Notes: generated by a model not told the origin, from the sequence alone. DNA of 64,000 nt from Orobanche coerulescens (GCA_033398695.1 CM065814.1:16426358-16490357), one strand, 5' to 3'. Counted from the first letter of the stretch, positions 11,216 to 23,352 are shown. Made by a program: numbers and translations.

Positions 11216-13441
11216 TTAATTCAAAACGGAAATGTCGTGATTCTCGTTCTTTTTTCTGTAAGGATTCATTGGACAATTGCGTTTGTCGTGACCGAACCCT
11301 TGACATGCTGCACATTTCCTTTTCTTATTCTGAGATATCTCAATTCCACTCTTTAACCGGCACGAACTTGTTGGCACTGCCTCTCCCTTCTCATCCTTCT
11401 TTCGACCCTTTGTTTGTGAAATGCTTGGGTCTAAAAGAAATACGCGTGAGGAAGTATCATTTGAACTCATTTCATGACCGCTTTGACAAACACCATCGGG
11501 GCCACTTCCACAAACATCATCATCAGGTGAAACATGCATTCCCATCTTTGATTCGGCTATTTTTTTGGATGCAAGATTAATGCATTCCATATACATTTGG
11601 AAATGCTCGTAAGAAGGTGCGACTTCACATGCTAACTTAGTAGATTGTTGACACATATAACTTAGCCTCAATGACTCATTTTCTTTGAGCGCATCATTCG
11701 CTACGCAACCGTCTACATCCAAAATCCTATACTTATTTGCCCCGACCCTCCATCGTGTAAGGATAAAATGTAGAGGAATTTTATCAATATCATGGCGAAT
11801 CATGACTTTTATGATATGCCTACATATTATCCCAACAAATTCAAAATTTTGGCACTCACATTTGCCTTGTAGGGTATTTAAATCAAGATTCACGACAAAC
11901 TCATCCGACTCACATTCTCTATGTTTCACAAGGTATGTGTGAGAACCATCGAAAAAATCTTCCCGTTCAACCTTAAACGAACGATGCGCATCAAATTCGG
12001 CCTTAAATTTGTTGAATATGTTTCGAGTATAATACTTGGACGCATCCTTCAACAAATAGTCGTGGTCACTCACAATACGAACTTTGTGTTCCGTCACGTA
12101 ATCTTCATCACTTTCATTCTTCAGAATCTTTTTCAATGCTTGATCGTATTTCACCACAAATTCTCTAAGATTGGTCGTGTGCGTGACAAAATCATCAAAA
12201 AATGCATTAACACCCTCGCTACGTCCGGTTGTGTTCATCCCGGCAAAGAAAGTGTCACGATTATATACGGGAACCCAAGAAGAACGGATGTCATATAAAT
12301 GTGTAAGCCAACTGTTTTCTTGTAAACTATTTTCCTCAACCAACTTCTTCCATTGTTCTTCGAAGTCTTCTACTCGATAAGTGTTCTTAAGGCAAACCTT
12401 CATCCCTATTTTGAATTTCGATTTCTTAAAGTACACGTGAGATAATTTCTCTGCAAACTTTTTCTTAATATGCCAAAGACATAGTCGGTGTCGGGTATTT
12501 GGGAATACCTGCGGAATTGCGGCCAACATAGCCTTATCTTGGTCGCTGATGATCGCTTTTGGAGCTCTTCCTCCCATTGCTTGTAGCCACACCAAACAAC
12601 CAAACGAATGTTGCCTCCTTTTCATCGTGCAAAAGTGCACACCCAAACTGTATTGACTGGAAATGATGATTTATGCCCGTGAATGGTGCAAATGGCATAT
12701 CATATTTATTTGTCTTGTACGTAGTATCGAATGTCACTACATCTCCAAAGTATTCGTATGCCATGCGTGCACGATGATCTACCCGAAAAAATTAACCGCC
12801 TCCCATCTTCATCAACTTGAATATCATAAAAAAATTTGGATCCTCCAAGTGCTTTTTTAAAGTAATTGAGAAGCTGTTTGCGCATCACCACCTTCCATAT
12901 TTCTTTGCCTAACATTCCTCAAATGGTTGTAACAATCTCTCTTCTCAAAACCAATATGGTCGCCTATGACATCCGGAGTTTAGAAACTTTTAGGTTTTCC
13001 CTATGAAATGCTTCAGTTAAAATTTTAACAGCCACGGGCATGGTCCGATAGGATCTCATATTCATCCTCTTGGAAGGTGTTACTTGTTTGTGATTCGAAT
13101 GTCATCAAACTTCGATACCACCCAAAGATGAAGTATTCTTATCAAGAACTATGCATAACTTCGCTAAACATCCGCACTTTATACTTGATGTTCTTCTTTT
13201 TGTAATTGATGAGCTTTCTTCGTCAACAATCTTTTTTAATTTTCCTTCGCGTGCACATACAAACTTTGTAGAAGTAACCTCTTTTCCTCGCCATCCGGAT
13301 TTCGATGAATTCCTTACACGAATAGAAAAGCCCTGCTCACGGCCATACTGCATAGTGATTCCTTGCATCATCACGACTACAGAAACTCATGCCCACGTAT
13401 GGTTTCTTAACATTCATGGATAATTCTTCCTCTTGATCCAT
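11216..13441 (-). pseudogene. FAR1/FHY3-related MULE transposase (FRS-like), broken by frameshifts
   Basis: The gene starts with ATG at 13441 (MDQEEELSMNVKKPY). The FAR1 DNA-binding domain follows at 13374-13105 in another frame (REQGFSIRVRNSSKSGWRG, KFVCAREG, RRTSSIKCGC). Then come NYFKKALGGSKFFYDIQ and FGDVVTFDTTYKTNKYDMPF (MULE catalytic start with its first Asp), and the long open frame 12646-11216 (476 codons). That frame carries AIISDQDKAM (second Asp), HRLCLWHIKKKF, a SWIM zinc finger (CECQNFEFVGIICRHIIKV) and a C-terminal knuckle CAACQGFGHDKRNC. Frameshifts are visible near 13360, 12780 and 12600. The family cuts and pastes MULEs; domesticated relatives are FAR1 and FHY3, light-signalling regulators. 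TIRs and decay argue that this is a transposon copy and not a host gene. Confidence 0.87.
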
Positions 13442-13443
13442 CT

Positions 13444-13795
13444 ACAAAATACACAGAAATTAAAGGTTACAAATTGAAATACAAGGAATAAAATATTTCT
13501 TCAAAATACATCTGCAAAATACATCTGCAAAATACATCCGCAAAATACATCTACAAAAAATTTCTAACACATAAATTAAAATACACAAGAAATCCTCTTT
13601 TTTGGAATGAAAAATCTTACAAGAATTGGTGTTCACATGAATACAAAATACACAGAAATTAAAGGTTACAAATTGAAATACACGGAATAAAATAATTCTG
13701 CAAAATACATCTACAAAAATTTCAACACGTAAATTAAAATACACAAGAAATCCTCTTCTTTGGAACGAAAAATCTTACAAGAATTGGTTTTCACG
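13444..13795. repeat. 199-bp tandem duplication with a 13-bp microrepeat, inside the MULE
   Basis: The block beginning ACAAAATACACAGAAATTAA recurs 199 bp later at 13643. In the first copy, a 13-bp unit CAAAATACATCTG is repeated four times (about 13504-13556); the second copy has one to two units. It lies between the transposase start and the right TIR, where MULEs carry promoter and transposase-binding repeats. From 13796 to 13993 is purine-rich non-coding sequence. Confidence 0.8.
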
Positions 13796-13993
13796 TCAAT
13801 CGTTGGTGAATCGCTCGTCGCCCGTGAATCACGGCAGGAACGTCGCCGTAAATTGTTCATCGCCGCAGCAGGGAGAACGAGAGAGTGAGATTGGGGACGG
13901 GGAGAGGGAAGAAGAAGGGGTAGGAAAGAGGGGGCACGGAATGTGGTAGGGGGAGAGAGAGAGAGAGATTTATTCTAGGGATTTATTCCCGAA

Positions 13994-14270
13994 ACCAAAT
14001 GTCTTTTTTTTTTTATGAGCGGGATTTTTTTAATTATAATGGGGATTTGGTAGGGGGAGGAGAGAGGGAGCAAGATTTGGGGGAGGGGAAGACTTTAGGG
14101 AAAAGGGGGAAAGGGGGATGGGGGGCGAGGGGGACCAGAGGTGGGGAGACTTTTTTTTTTTTTAAAAAAACAGTTAATTTGATTTTATCCCCACCATCCA
14201 AACCAGCTAATCTAATGGTCAAGGTAAGTGGTCTATTAGTGGGTTTTTTAAGAGGGCACGGGAGCCCCTC

Positions 14271-14272
<2 letters not shown>
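13994..14272 (-). repeat. Right terminal inverted repeat of the FAR1-type MULE
   Basis: It is the inverted copy of 10568-10843, starting ACCAAATGTC on the plus strand and ending in ...GGGAGCCCCTCCC. A few substitutions and run-length differences separate the two copies. Confidence 0.85.
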
Positions 14273-14335
<63 letters not shown>

Positions 14336-14479
14336 AATCATTATCATCCTCACATCTCTCTCTCCCTCTCGCCAGCGTTACTTCTCACCTTCTCCCTGTA
14401 TCATCTCTCTCTCTCTCTCCCTCCGCCATCTCTCCCTCTCGTCCTCCCTCTCTTCTCTCCATCTCTTCCACTTCATTTT

Positions 14480-14970
14480 TTTTTTCGGCGAGATGGAGCT
14501 TGAGGACGGACGGGCAGCGGCTTCTCCATTTTTCCGGAGACCGGAGGTAGGGCCGACGTCTCTGGCGGCGACTGAAGCTCGGCGACGGCAGGCGGCTCGC
14601 GACCAGAGCTCGGCGGCGGCCGATCGGAATTTCCGGATCGGGAGGCATTATAAATCCGGTTGAACTGTTCCGGCATTTTTTTCTTCCGGCGAGGCGGAGC
14701 TCGGGCGTCCGGCGTCTTCATGGTTTCCGGCCATGGATGCGGTTCCGTTGATTCCGGCGACCGTAGGTGGTTTTTGTCCGGAACGGACGGCGGAACGGAG
14801 GCTTGACATTCTTCCGACGAAGAGTTGCAGGCGGAGATGGTGAAAACCGGCCATGGACGGAAACGGACCGGAGTTGGACGAAGTCCGGCGGGTCAATTTT
14901 TTCCGGCGGCCGATTTCCGGCATGGGAGTTCTTTCGGACCTGGCCGATCGGCTCCTTCCTCTGGTAACGT
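14480..14970 (+). other. GC-rich block with TTCCGGCG repeats in the C LTR
   Basis: About 490 bp of CGG-rich sequence follows a CT-rich run (14353-14480) downstream of the (TA)n tract, so it is probably in R or transcribed leader. Short frames are open on both strands only because of the composition. TTCCGG(C/T)G recurs many times. The end of the block is also in the 5' LTR (5162-5390). I assign no protein. Confidence 0.5.
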
Positions 14971-14988
14971 TTTATGGGTTTTTTCAGT

Positions 14989-15027
<39 letters not shown>

Positions 15028-16918
15028 TGTGTGTGTTAGGTGCAGTAATGTGTGTGTGCTACGTGATTTTGTGTGTGTGTTGTGTGTTCTATATATATAT
15101 ATATATATAATGTATATAAAGCTGTTATATATATATGTGGTTGGTGTGTTTGGTTTGTGAGTGTTGTTATATATATATATATATAGTGTGTAGGTATATA
15201 TATATATATATAGTACAGTGACATGTATATATATATATATATAATGTGTGTGTGCAGTGAGTATATATATTTATATATATATATAGATATTGTGAGTTGT
15301 ATATATATATGTGAAGTATGTATATTATATATATGTGTGTGTATACGGATAAATACGAGTATAGTATGTGTTCGTGTTGGAATCGGAGTTAGCTATTATG
15401 TTGTTTTCGGACGATATCGTGTTATCGAATGAATTGTATTTCATTCAAGGTTGTTCGAGTGCTTGTGATTGTCGGAGGACGCCGTTGATCGATTCGTGGT
15501 AGGACGTTGATCGTGGAAGGACTTTCTCGCCTTCGGTTTGAGGCAAGTTTTATACTTGTACTCGTCGATGAGATTAATGTTATCATGTATGTGTATGAAT
15601 GTGTGTATCATTCCGAGACTTGGTCTCTTTATGATTTTATTGATATCAGGGGATTGTTTGATACGATACCCTTCGGCAAATTATGCCAAATATTATTGTT
15701 GTTCGTAAATGGCCGATTTAAGGCATTGCGATACTTGTTGGTAATATTGTTGTCGATAGCCAGTTCGCGGTATCGACATATCGATTGTTATTGTTGATTG
15801 ATGTTTCTTCGAGATATTGTTGTCGATAGCCGGTTCGCGGCATCGACGTATCGATTGTTGTTATTGATTGATGTTCCATCAAGATATTTTTTGTGAATCG
15901 TCGTTATTGATATCAGTGTTTTTCTATTGATGTCGTTTTGGCCGATTGAAGGCATTGACGTATTCGATTATCATCTTCGTTATCGGTAACTGATTAAAGG
16001 TGCCGAGACATCCGTTGTATAATTGTTATCGGTTAACTGTTCTGAAGGTAATCGATATATTGAATTGGGATTATCAAAGATAATTCCCATCCGTTGTATA
16101 ATTATTATCGATTGTCCGCTCTAACGGTAATCGATATATTGAATTGGGATTATCAAATATAATTTCCACCCGTTGTCAAAAAGATAATTCCCATCCGTTG
16201 TATAATTGTTATCGATTGGCCATTCTACGGTAATCGAAGTATTGAATTGGGATTATCAACGATAATTCCCATCCGTTGAATTATTATTGTCGTGTTGACC
16301 GATTCAAGGCAGCACACTATTATTCTTGTGAACTCGGTAATTTTGTGATCTTTGAAGGTTGAGGATTTCCCGAACTGTTGTGTTGTGATCGTTGTTCGTG
16401 TTAATCGGTCCTTAGGGATTTTGATCCCAGGATGGTTGTTTTGAATATTGTTGGTCGTGTCGATCTTTCATTATTCGTGTGTCGTCGTTCACCTGGTGAG
16501 TCGTATGATCTGTATTGGATGTGTTATCCTTTGAGTTTCGTTGTCATGTTGTATCGTGACATATCCGGAATCATATCTGCGTTCCGATTGGTTATTGTGT
16601 AGGATTTTTAGCCAGGCACACGATGGTCATGCGTGGATGTTTCCGCATTGGACCGTGCACACGAGACGTAGTTCGTGAGGCTAATTAGGTACATTGTCCC
16701 ACGTATATTTCTGGATTCCGTATACGGGGTGGACATGTGCACGGACACATTTCCGGATCGGGCGTACTGTGATGTCCATCATTGAGCCGTACAATTTTTG
16801 ATCGTTCATAGTCCATGTTTGATTGGATGTGTTCGACGTGTTGTGATTGAGCATTCATACGCCCGAGGGGTATGTTCGACAGTCAGGTTTGTTTCTTTGA
16901 GATCTGTATTGTGATGAT

Positions 16919-17042
16919 TTACAGCTTCGGGCTGTTCGGCTTTCAGGCCACCGTGATATTTTGGCAGCTTCGGGCTGTTCGGCTTTCAGGCCATCATGAT
17001 ATTTTGGCAGCTTCGGCTGAGGGCTTTCAGGCCATTGTGATG
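16919..17042 (+). repeat. Short tandem repeats near the end of the C LTR
   Basis: The unit CAGCTTCGGGCTGTTCGGC with CTTTCAGGCCA and TGATATTTTGG occurs twice and then partially a third time. In the 5' LTR the equivalent stretch (7318-7436) has the same frame of repeats but many substitutions. Confidence 0.75.
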
Positions 17043-18058
17043 TAACGGTATTTCCGTTGGAGCCTTCGGGCATTGTGATCCTTATTTATTTCAGCGTTGG
17101 ATTGATTTACCTTCGGGTAATGTATTGTTTTGTTCTATATTGATGTTTCGCCGTTGGGCACATATGTTCTAACCTATTGAGCAGGTATTGATTGTATGCC
17201 ATGGGCATAATATTCCACGAATGCTCGATTCTTACTTTGGTTTGTGAGCATCTCGTACTACCATTGTTGTACTATTTATTCTGCCTTTGGATGCATATCA
17301 TGTTGTGCATGTACTTGATATTCATTATACTGGATGACTGACCCCGTGGGGGCGGAACATGTTTTCATGTTTTAGGTACTTGCGAGGAGAGGGTTGATAC
17401 ACAGGGGCATGACGATGACGACGAGGCATTCGAGCGATACTAGTCCGAGATATTTTGGTATTCATGTTGGCCAGACAGTTGGAGTACTCCAATTTTGTTC
17501 AGTCGTTGTCGTTTTGTATTATCCGAGCAAGGCTCGTGTATGTTGTTGTATTTTTATTTTGGCCATGTAGGCCCATTCTTGCCGTTGAAATTCCATATCA
17601 GAATAGTATGTCGGACATCATAGTAGGGTCTGTGATTTCCTATTTTGGTCAGTTTGTTGTATTTTAGTCGTGTTCGCCTGGTGGATCACCTGGTGTGGGG
17701 TCCACGACACTGTAATAACCCAATGGGATTTGGGGGTGTTACAGGTAATGCATCTGGAGTATTTTTGTAAGGACGATGGTACCAAATTTAGATTCTTAGC
17801 AGTAATAGTAGCTATTTGGATTCAGATTTTTACATGTCTTTCTATTTATGCCATTGCAGTAGTTGATTAAGCGCTTGTTAACCATAATGGTGATCTTCTT
17901 ATTTTGATGATGTTTTCGTATATCAACTCAGTATTTATTTATGTTGTATATTTTTATGCGTTATCATATGTCTTATTTATTTGGCATGATTGGCTATCAA
18001 TTCTTAGTATTTGGTACTTGATTTTTATGAAAAGTATTCAAAATTATAGTAACCATGA

Positions 18059-19480
18059 ATATATTTTGATCGAACATAGATACCTCCGAACAATCAATTA
18101 GTTACCAATTAAATATTTTTAGATTACATTTGTAAGTCACTCGTCCGAGATCACTGTAGATACGTCGGCCGAACGCTTTGGTTGCCGGTCATTGTCAAAT
18201 AAGTTACCAATAGTTGACAGCCGTATCTGTTGACGAATATACCATATTTACAGGCGTAATTAGTTACGTAAATATCAATTTAGGTTCATTTAGTTACCTT
18301 CGTCTAGTGAATTGGTTACAATATTACTTTTAAACTAAGCATAATATAAAATAAGTTACATTTCTGGTCACCCTATTTCTGAACATAGACACTTTCTCTC
18401 AATCATTTAGTTACCAAGTACAAAAAATTAATTTTTAATTGGTATATTACTCTATCTAGGTTAATGTAGGTAGGTTGGCCGAATGATTTGGTTAAATTAC
18501 GTTATCGATTTAGATTACATTTGTAAGTCACTCGTCCGAGATCACTGTAGATACGTCGGCCGAACGCTTTGGTTGCCGGTCATTGTCAATTAAGTTACCA
18601 ATAGTTGACAGCTGTATCTGTTGACGAATATACCATATTTACAGGCGTAATTAGTTACTTAAATACCAATTTAGGTTCATTTGGTTACCTTCGTCTAGTG
18701 AATTGGTAACAGTATTACTTTTAAACTAAGCATAATGTAAAATAAGTTACATTTATGGTCACCCTATTTATGTACATAGACACTTTCTCTCAATCATTTA
18801 GTTACCAAGTACAAATTAATTTTTAATTGGTATATTACTCGATCTAGGTTAATGTAGGTAGGTTGGCTGAACGATTTGGTTAAAGTATGTTATCGATTAA
18901 GTTTCAAATACCGATTAACAGATTTATTATAGATACTTCCACAAGCACATGTAGCTATACATAAGTTAAATATTCTGGTAAACTTTATTTGTGAACATAG
19001 ATACCTCCTAACAATCATTTAGTTACCAACTTTAACGTGGTAGGTTAAAGTTGCCTATTCTGGCAAACTTATTTGCGCACATAGATACCTCATAACAATC
19101 ATTTAGTTACCAATTAAATATATCTAGTTTACATTTGTATCTTACTCGTCCGAGGTCATTGTAGAAAAGTCGAGCGAATATTTGGTTGCCGGTCAATGTC
19201 AAATAAGTTGCCAATACTGGACAGCCGCTTTTGTTGACGCATATACTATAGATAATTTTACAGACGCATTTAGTTATTTAAATACCAATTTAGGTTCAGC
19301 TGGTTACTTGGCCGAGTGAATTGATTACAGTATTACTGTTAAAAATAAGGATAATATAAAATAGGTTACCATTACTAGCCCACCCTATTTCTAAGCATAG
19401 ATACCTTATTTCAATCAATTAGATACGAATTACAAAAATTTAATTTTTAAATGATATATTATTGATCTAGGTTATGTAGA
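18059..19480 (+). repeat. Degenerate tandem repeats (391-bp period and longer) beside the MULE transposase
   Basis: TTTAGATTACATTTGTAAGT followed by CACTCGTCCGAGATCACTG starts at 18119 and again at 18510 (period 391); a more diverged third copy starts near 19123. Within the units, TTAGTTACCAA and its variants (GGTTACCTTCG, AAGTTACCAATAG) recur many times. Regions 17744-18058 and 19481-19770 are AT-rich and show nothing else. The position and iterated GTTACC motif resemble MULE subterminal repeats, which is inference. Confidence 0.7.
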
Positions 19481-19769
19481 TAGGTTGGCCGTAGCTAGTC
19501 TTTTTGAATATATTAGGTTTACAGTATTCATGTGTGTGAAGCAGTTGAATATTTAGTAATTGCAACAAAAAAACCAATAAATTTATTGATGATTGTTCCA
19601 GCATATTTGGATACTGAACATGACGTTTCCAAATACATCACAATCTGCACGAATGCATCTAATATATTTATACTATCACAAACACAAATATTTATTGCAT
19701 TATATCTAACACTGGGGGATTTTTACATGTTTTCCTATTATGTCCTCTTCCTTTGCACTTGCCGCATTA

Positions 19770-20603
19770 CACTTGGTTTATCCCTTCCAGTGAAGTCTTA
19801 TATCTGCCAACCTTTGGTCACCCTGGAGGTCTTTTGGATTTTGGTGGAAGAACTACAATGGATTTAATATGTTCTGGCACAATCCAATTGTCTTTGTCCC
19901 CAAGTGACATTATGCTTGAACGATATGTATCAATTAATGTGCTTTTGGTATACAATGTAGAACAATAATCGTAGCAACTGAAATTCCACTTTCGCAAGGC
20001 TGCAGCAGCATGTTTACAAGGCATTTCTTGATACTGAAATTCCTCGCACGTGCATGTTTTTTTTGATATATCAACAATATATTCTTTGTTAACATCGTAT
20101 ACAGTGAATATCACTAAACTTGAGCTTACAACCTGTAACAATTTTTGAACAATATAATTATTAATGGAAAAATAATGAAACATGGACAAAAACAGTGTAC
20201 TTCGCAAACAAAGAGGTTGCACTATCGACCTTCACCACACTAGCAACAAATGCAGAAAGGAGACTGGCATTTAATATTAACGAATCCAAGAAAATGAAGG
20301 TTAGTATGATAAAATAATTAATAATTCAAATTAATTATTTGTTATATACAATAATTTTTTTATTTTCAAATGTTCTTTAATATAACCGTGTGAAATTTTG
20401 ACATGTACTTATATTTACTAATGTATATTTAGTTACTATCTCAAATGTTGTTGGAAACAAAGAGGCATTTGTTTTGCAATTTGATATTCTGCAATGTTCG
20501 ATGTCATGATTGAGTATCTACTTGTTTCTCCATGCAATCGTGTACATTTGTTCAACATCACTTCATTTTCTAGGAAAGGTCGAATTCGTACGTCGATTGC
20601 ATC
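19770..20603 (-). pseudogene. MULE transposase, C-terminal half (SWIM zinc finger), with nonsense codon and probable inversion
   Basis: Minus-strand reading from the junction with B gives AIDVRIRPFLENEVMLNKC and SRYSIMTSNIAE, then AKQMPLCFQQHLR and a stop (20600-20436). The SWIM exon is 20135-19821: YDVNKEYIVDISKKTCTCEE and FQYQEMPCKHAAAALRKW, with CxC...CxH ligands, then PPKSKRPPG, a TGA at 19818-19820 where the family has Arg, and PKVGRYKTSLEG. It is preceded by an intron acceptor (TTACAG). Between the two, the plus strand, not the minus, encodes a MULE-like stretch (TLATNAERRLAFNINESKKM, about 20233-20303) ending in a donor-like AAG/GTTAGT. A local inversion of about 0.3 kb fits best. Cut-and-paste function is lost. 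Confidence 0.75.
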
Positions 20604-23352
20604 TGTAACACCCCCAATCCGCTCAGGGATATTACACGCCGTAGAACCTTTCCTCAAGGATCTACCAGGCTGGTAACAACATAGAACATCTCAACAATGT
20701 CTTTAATGCTAAAATGACTCAGTAGACCGATTTGGTCTTTCAATAAATACATACAACTCAAACACATTACATGCCCACGCGGGGGTCGAATACAACATAT
20801 TCCCGTACAATGGGAAGGAATACTGCAGCGGAAATAAAGTACAACTAAACCAATGACATCATACTGATCCTCGTGTGATTAGTATCGTTCATCTTTCATC
20901 ATCCTTCGTGTCGACCCTGTGTTATGCTCCCAAACTTGAATTCAAAAATAGACATCCACCCCCCGAATACTCGGGGGTTAGCAAAACTCCACTGTTTTGC
21001 TAGTGCAAGAACAAAGTGCAAATACAAGCCATACAATACAAGTTTCAAGGACAATAATAACCAGGAATTCTCAAAGATCCAAACGTAATGAAAAAAATAC
21101 TTCCCGAGGCAAGAGTTTGGGTAAAACATCCTAAAACCGAAAGGTCACAAATCAAGGGAAAAAAATTTATAAAATGATTTGAAATGCCATCGGGAGTTTT
21201 AATAGAAAACAATTTAGGATTATCAAATCCTACTTTTCAAAACCCAGAAGACGAAAGGGGTCACCACCCCAAAGGATTACTTTCCGTAAAATGACCTTTA
21301 CCAAATCGTTGGGATTTTAGCCCCAATTCCTCATCAACTCACAGTATACGAGAACGATAACATGGTTCGTTTTTCCAACACCAAAATCTACAATCCAAGG
21401 TTTAAACACAAACGAAAAATACTCTAATGCCATCCTATCCAAGTAAGCCAAACGAACAACTTACCTCTTACACACTTAGTCGATGCATGCAATCATGAAA
21501 ATCGTTCAAAATACTCGTTTCCGGAAATGCTAATATCAAAACACATTTGTGAAATACACCACAATTAACCGTGGATCCACCTCTCCGTGGACCCCTACCG
21601 AGACCCCGTCGGATCTAACCCATAGTGGTTAAAAGCAAGCTCGCGGATCCACCCCTCTGTGGACCCCTACCGAGACCCCGTCAGATCTAACCCATAGTGA
21701 GCATACACATACACGTTACTCATGCAATACTAATATGCTAAGAATGTAAGTTCATTAAGAATACTTACTAGAGATGGCCACTAATCCGACACCATTAACA
21801 AACACTTCACAACACAACACGATTAACGCGGAATACATGATTCCATAACTTTAAACAACATGGGTATCACCAAGTCCCTCAAAATTCAAAACAATCAAAT
21901 CACAATCAATTCCCCAAAACACACCGTTCACAAAACACACGCGTTTTGAAAGTGAGCCTTTAACGAGGCTAAATCGAATCCTTTGAAAGTTCAAATCAAA
22001 CGATCAGACAAACACATAGAGACGATCACTAATTATCATATCCGCAAAACAAGAATCGTATGGACAAGGTACTTGCCTCGAAATCAGCACGCAAGCATTC
22101 CGATGAACACGGCTCAACCGGGAAGCTTCTAAACGCCCGATGCTATCGAAACGGAAGACGACGACGAACGGAAGGGTTGGACATGGTTTCTTCGCAAGAA
22201 ACTCGACCCTAACATCATATAATCAATAAATCAACGATCATACGAGGAAGAATAATCGTATAACGTCCGAAAACCCCTCTAAGACATTCTACCGGACACC
22301 TTCAAGGCGTCGATCAAGAACTCGACCAAAACAACGAATCGATACGATCCAACCATGGAATAACAAGGGAAATGATATAATACATCTAATTAATCATCAA
22401 TACATCATAATCCTAAGTTAAATCGGATTAAACGGACGAAATCAACCAAAATACCCAAATTCCCCAAAACTAGATTTCTAGAAATCTAACCTTGATTCGG
22501 TAGATCGGAGGAGGTTATGGGATGATCGATTGATGTTAGAAACTCAAGAACTTCGTGGATTGATAGATAAACAACATCTAATCACGAACTCCAAGCCCCA
22601 GCCGCGGAAGGAAATGAGAGGGATGAGAAAAATGGGTGAAAACCCGACTGCAGGGCCTTAAATAGGCTGCCTGCCGGCAGGGTTACGTACGTAACCGGCC
22701 AAGGGCTTACGTACGTAACCGAGTCACTGCCCCAAAAATGCCTGCATCCTTATGTACGTAACCGGCCTAACGTACGTAACTACCGAGCACTACCGGCCGT
22801 AACTCGGCCAGTGCCGGCCTGGGCCCAGACTGCCCGGCCATGACTCGGCTGGGGCCAACTCCGACGACCCAAACAACCCCGAAACCCGAAACTGAATACG
22901 AATCGAAGATACGGTTACGAAGTATTCGCAAAGATGAATTCGAGCACTAAGAGAACACACGATTCCGACCACACGAAGGCTCAAAATTCGACAACGGAAA
23001 GTAATTACCCCAAACTTTGGGAAATTACGAAAATGGCCCAAAACGCCCGAAAATCACGATAGGTGATCGAATAACCAAACCGAAGTTCGCAACACGTCTA
23101 ACAAAGTTAAACGGACTTACAGGAAACTCGAAACAGCAGTTTTGAACGAGATTCGCAAGAATCGAACTCAAGTGCGGAAAAGTCGCCAAAAAGCACGGAA
23201 CTCGACAAAACGACACCGAAACGAACTCGGATGACAAAAAGTGCAGAATTAATCGTTCTCGGAATGACGAAACGGTCATGAGCGAGTCATCAAAATGGAC
23301 TTCCGCAGAAAAAAAAAAGAAATTACCGGAAATCGAAATTACGGGTATTACA
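20604..23352 (-). repeat. 3' LTR of element B (2749 bp)
   Basis: Plus-strand edges are TGTAACACCCCCAATCC... and ...ACGGGTATTACA. It is nearly identical to the split right LTR. It includes a roughly 75-bp tandem duplication (21571-21710: GTGGATCCACC...ACCCCGTCGGATCTAACCC), the palindrome cluster (22681-22781), a TATA-like TATTTAAG and a U3 hairpin (23001-23028). No genes. Confidence 0.9.
22658..22781 (-). promoter_or_regulatory. U3 TTACGTACGTAA palindromes and TATA-like box, left B LTR
   Basis: Read on the minus strand, four sites run from 22781 to 22681: GTTACGTACGTTA, TTACGTACATAA, GTTACGTACGTAAG and GGTTACGTACGTAACC (22681-22696, a perfect 16-bp palindrome). CCTATTTAAGG follows at 22658-22664, only 17 bp further, as the probable TATA element. 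The right LTR has the same set at 57783-57883. TACGTA is the core bound by plant bZIP proteins in other promoters; binding here is not shown. Confidence 0.75.

Larger units (their letters stand above)
10568..14272 (-). mobile_element. FAR1/FHY3-type MULE (Mutator-like DNA transposon), 3.7 kb
   Basis: Ends are GGGAGGGGATCCC... (10568) and ...GGGAGCCCCTCCC (14272), inverted copies of each other. Long terminal inverted repeats of about 276-279 bp enclose one transposase gene on the minus strand. Both flanks are (TA)n, consistent with the AT-rich targets and 8-11 bp duplications of MULEs, but the duplication length cannot be read here. It lies in U3 of C's 3' LTR. Confidence 0.85.
5162..17743 (+). 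mobile_element. Element C: Ty3-like retrotransposon with about 4-kb LTRs, gag remnant, no pol
   Basis: Two long direct repeats (5162-8124 and the end of 10070-17743) flank a 1.9-kb interior. The interior starts with an initiator-tRNA-Met-type PBS (8130) and ends in a polypurine tract (10058-10069). It holds only a decayed Ty3-type gag; protease, RT, RNase H and integrase are absent. This is the structure of a gag-only or large-derivative non-autonomous element, presumably moved by a related Del/Tekay chromovirus. The 5' end of its 5' LTR is cut off by the Athila-like insertion. Its 3' LTR is split by a FAR1-type MULE. Its own target-site duplication cannot be checked because the left end is outside. 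Confidence 0.85.
10070..17743 (+). repeat. 3' LTR of element C, split by a FAR1-type MULE
   Basis: It starts TGTAATATCCGGGG right after the PPT and ends ...GGGGGTGTTACA at 17743. Taking out the insertion at 10568-14272 leaves about 3.97 kb, very long for an LTR. The part before the insertion has the U3 palindromes (10277-10358) and (TA)n runs. The part after it has a CT-rich segment, a GC-rich block (14480-14970), microsatellites and tandem repeats shared with the 5' LTR. Confidence 0.86.

Noticed and set aside
11216..13441. Host FAR1/FHY3 light-signalling gene
   Set aside because: The gene lies between long terminal inverted repeats inside a TA-repeat target and is frameshifted, so it is a transposon copy.
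14385..14970. GC-rich open frames on both strands as a captured host gene fragment
   Set aside because: The frames are open on both strands because of composition, have no recognisable domain, and lie within the LTR.
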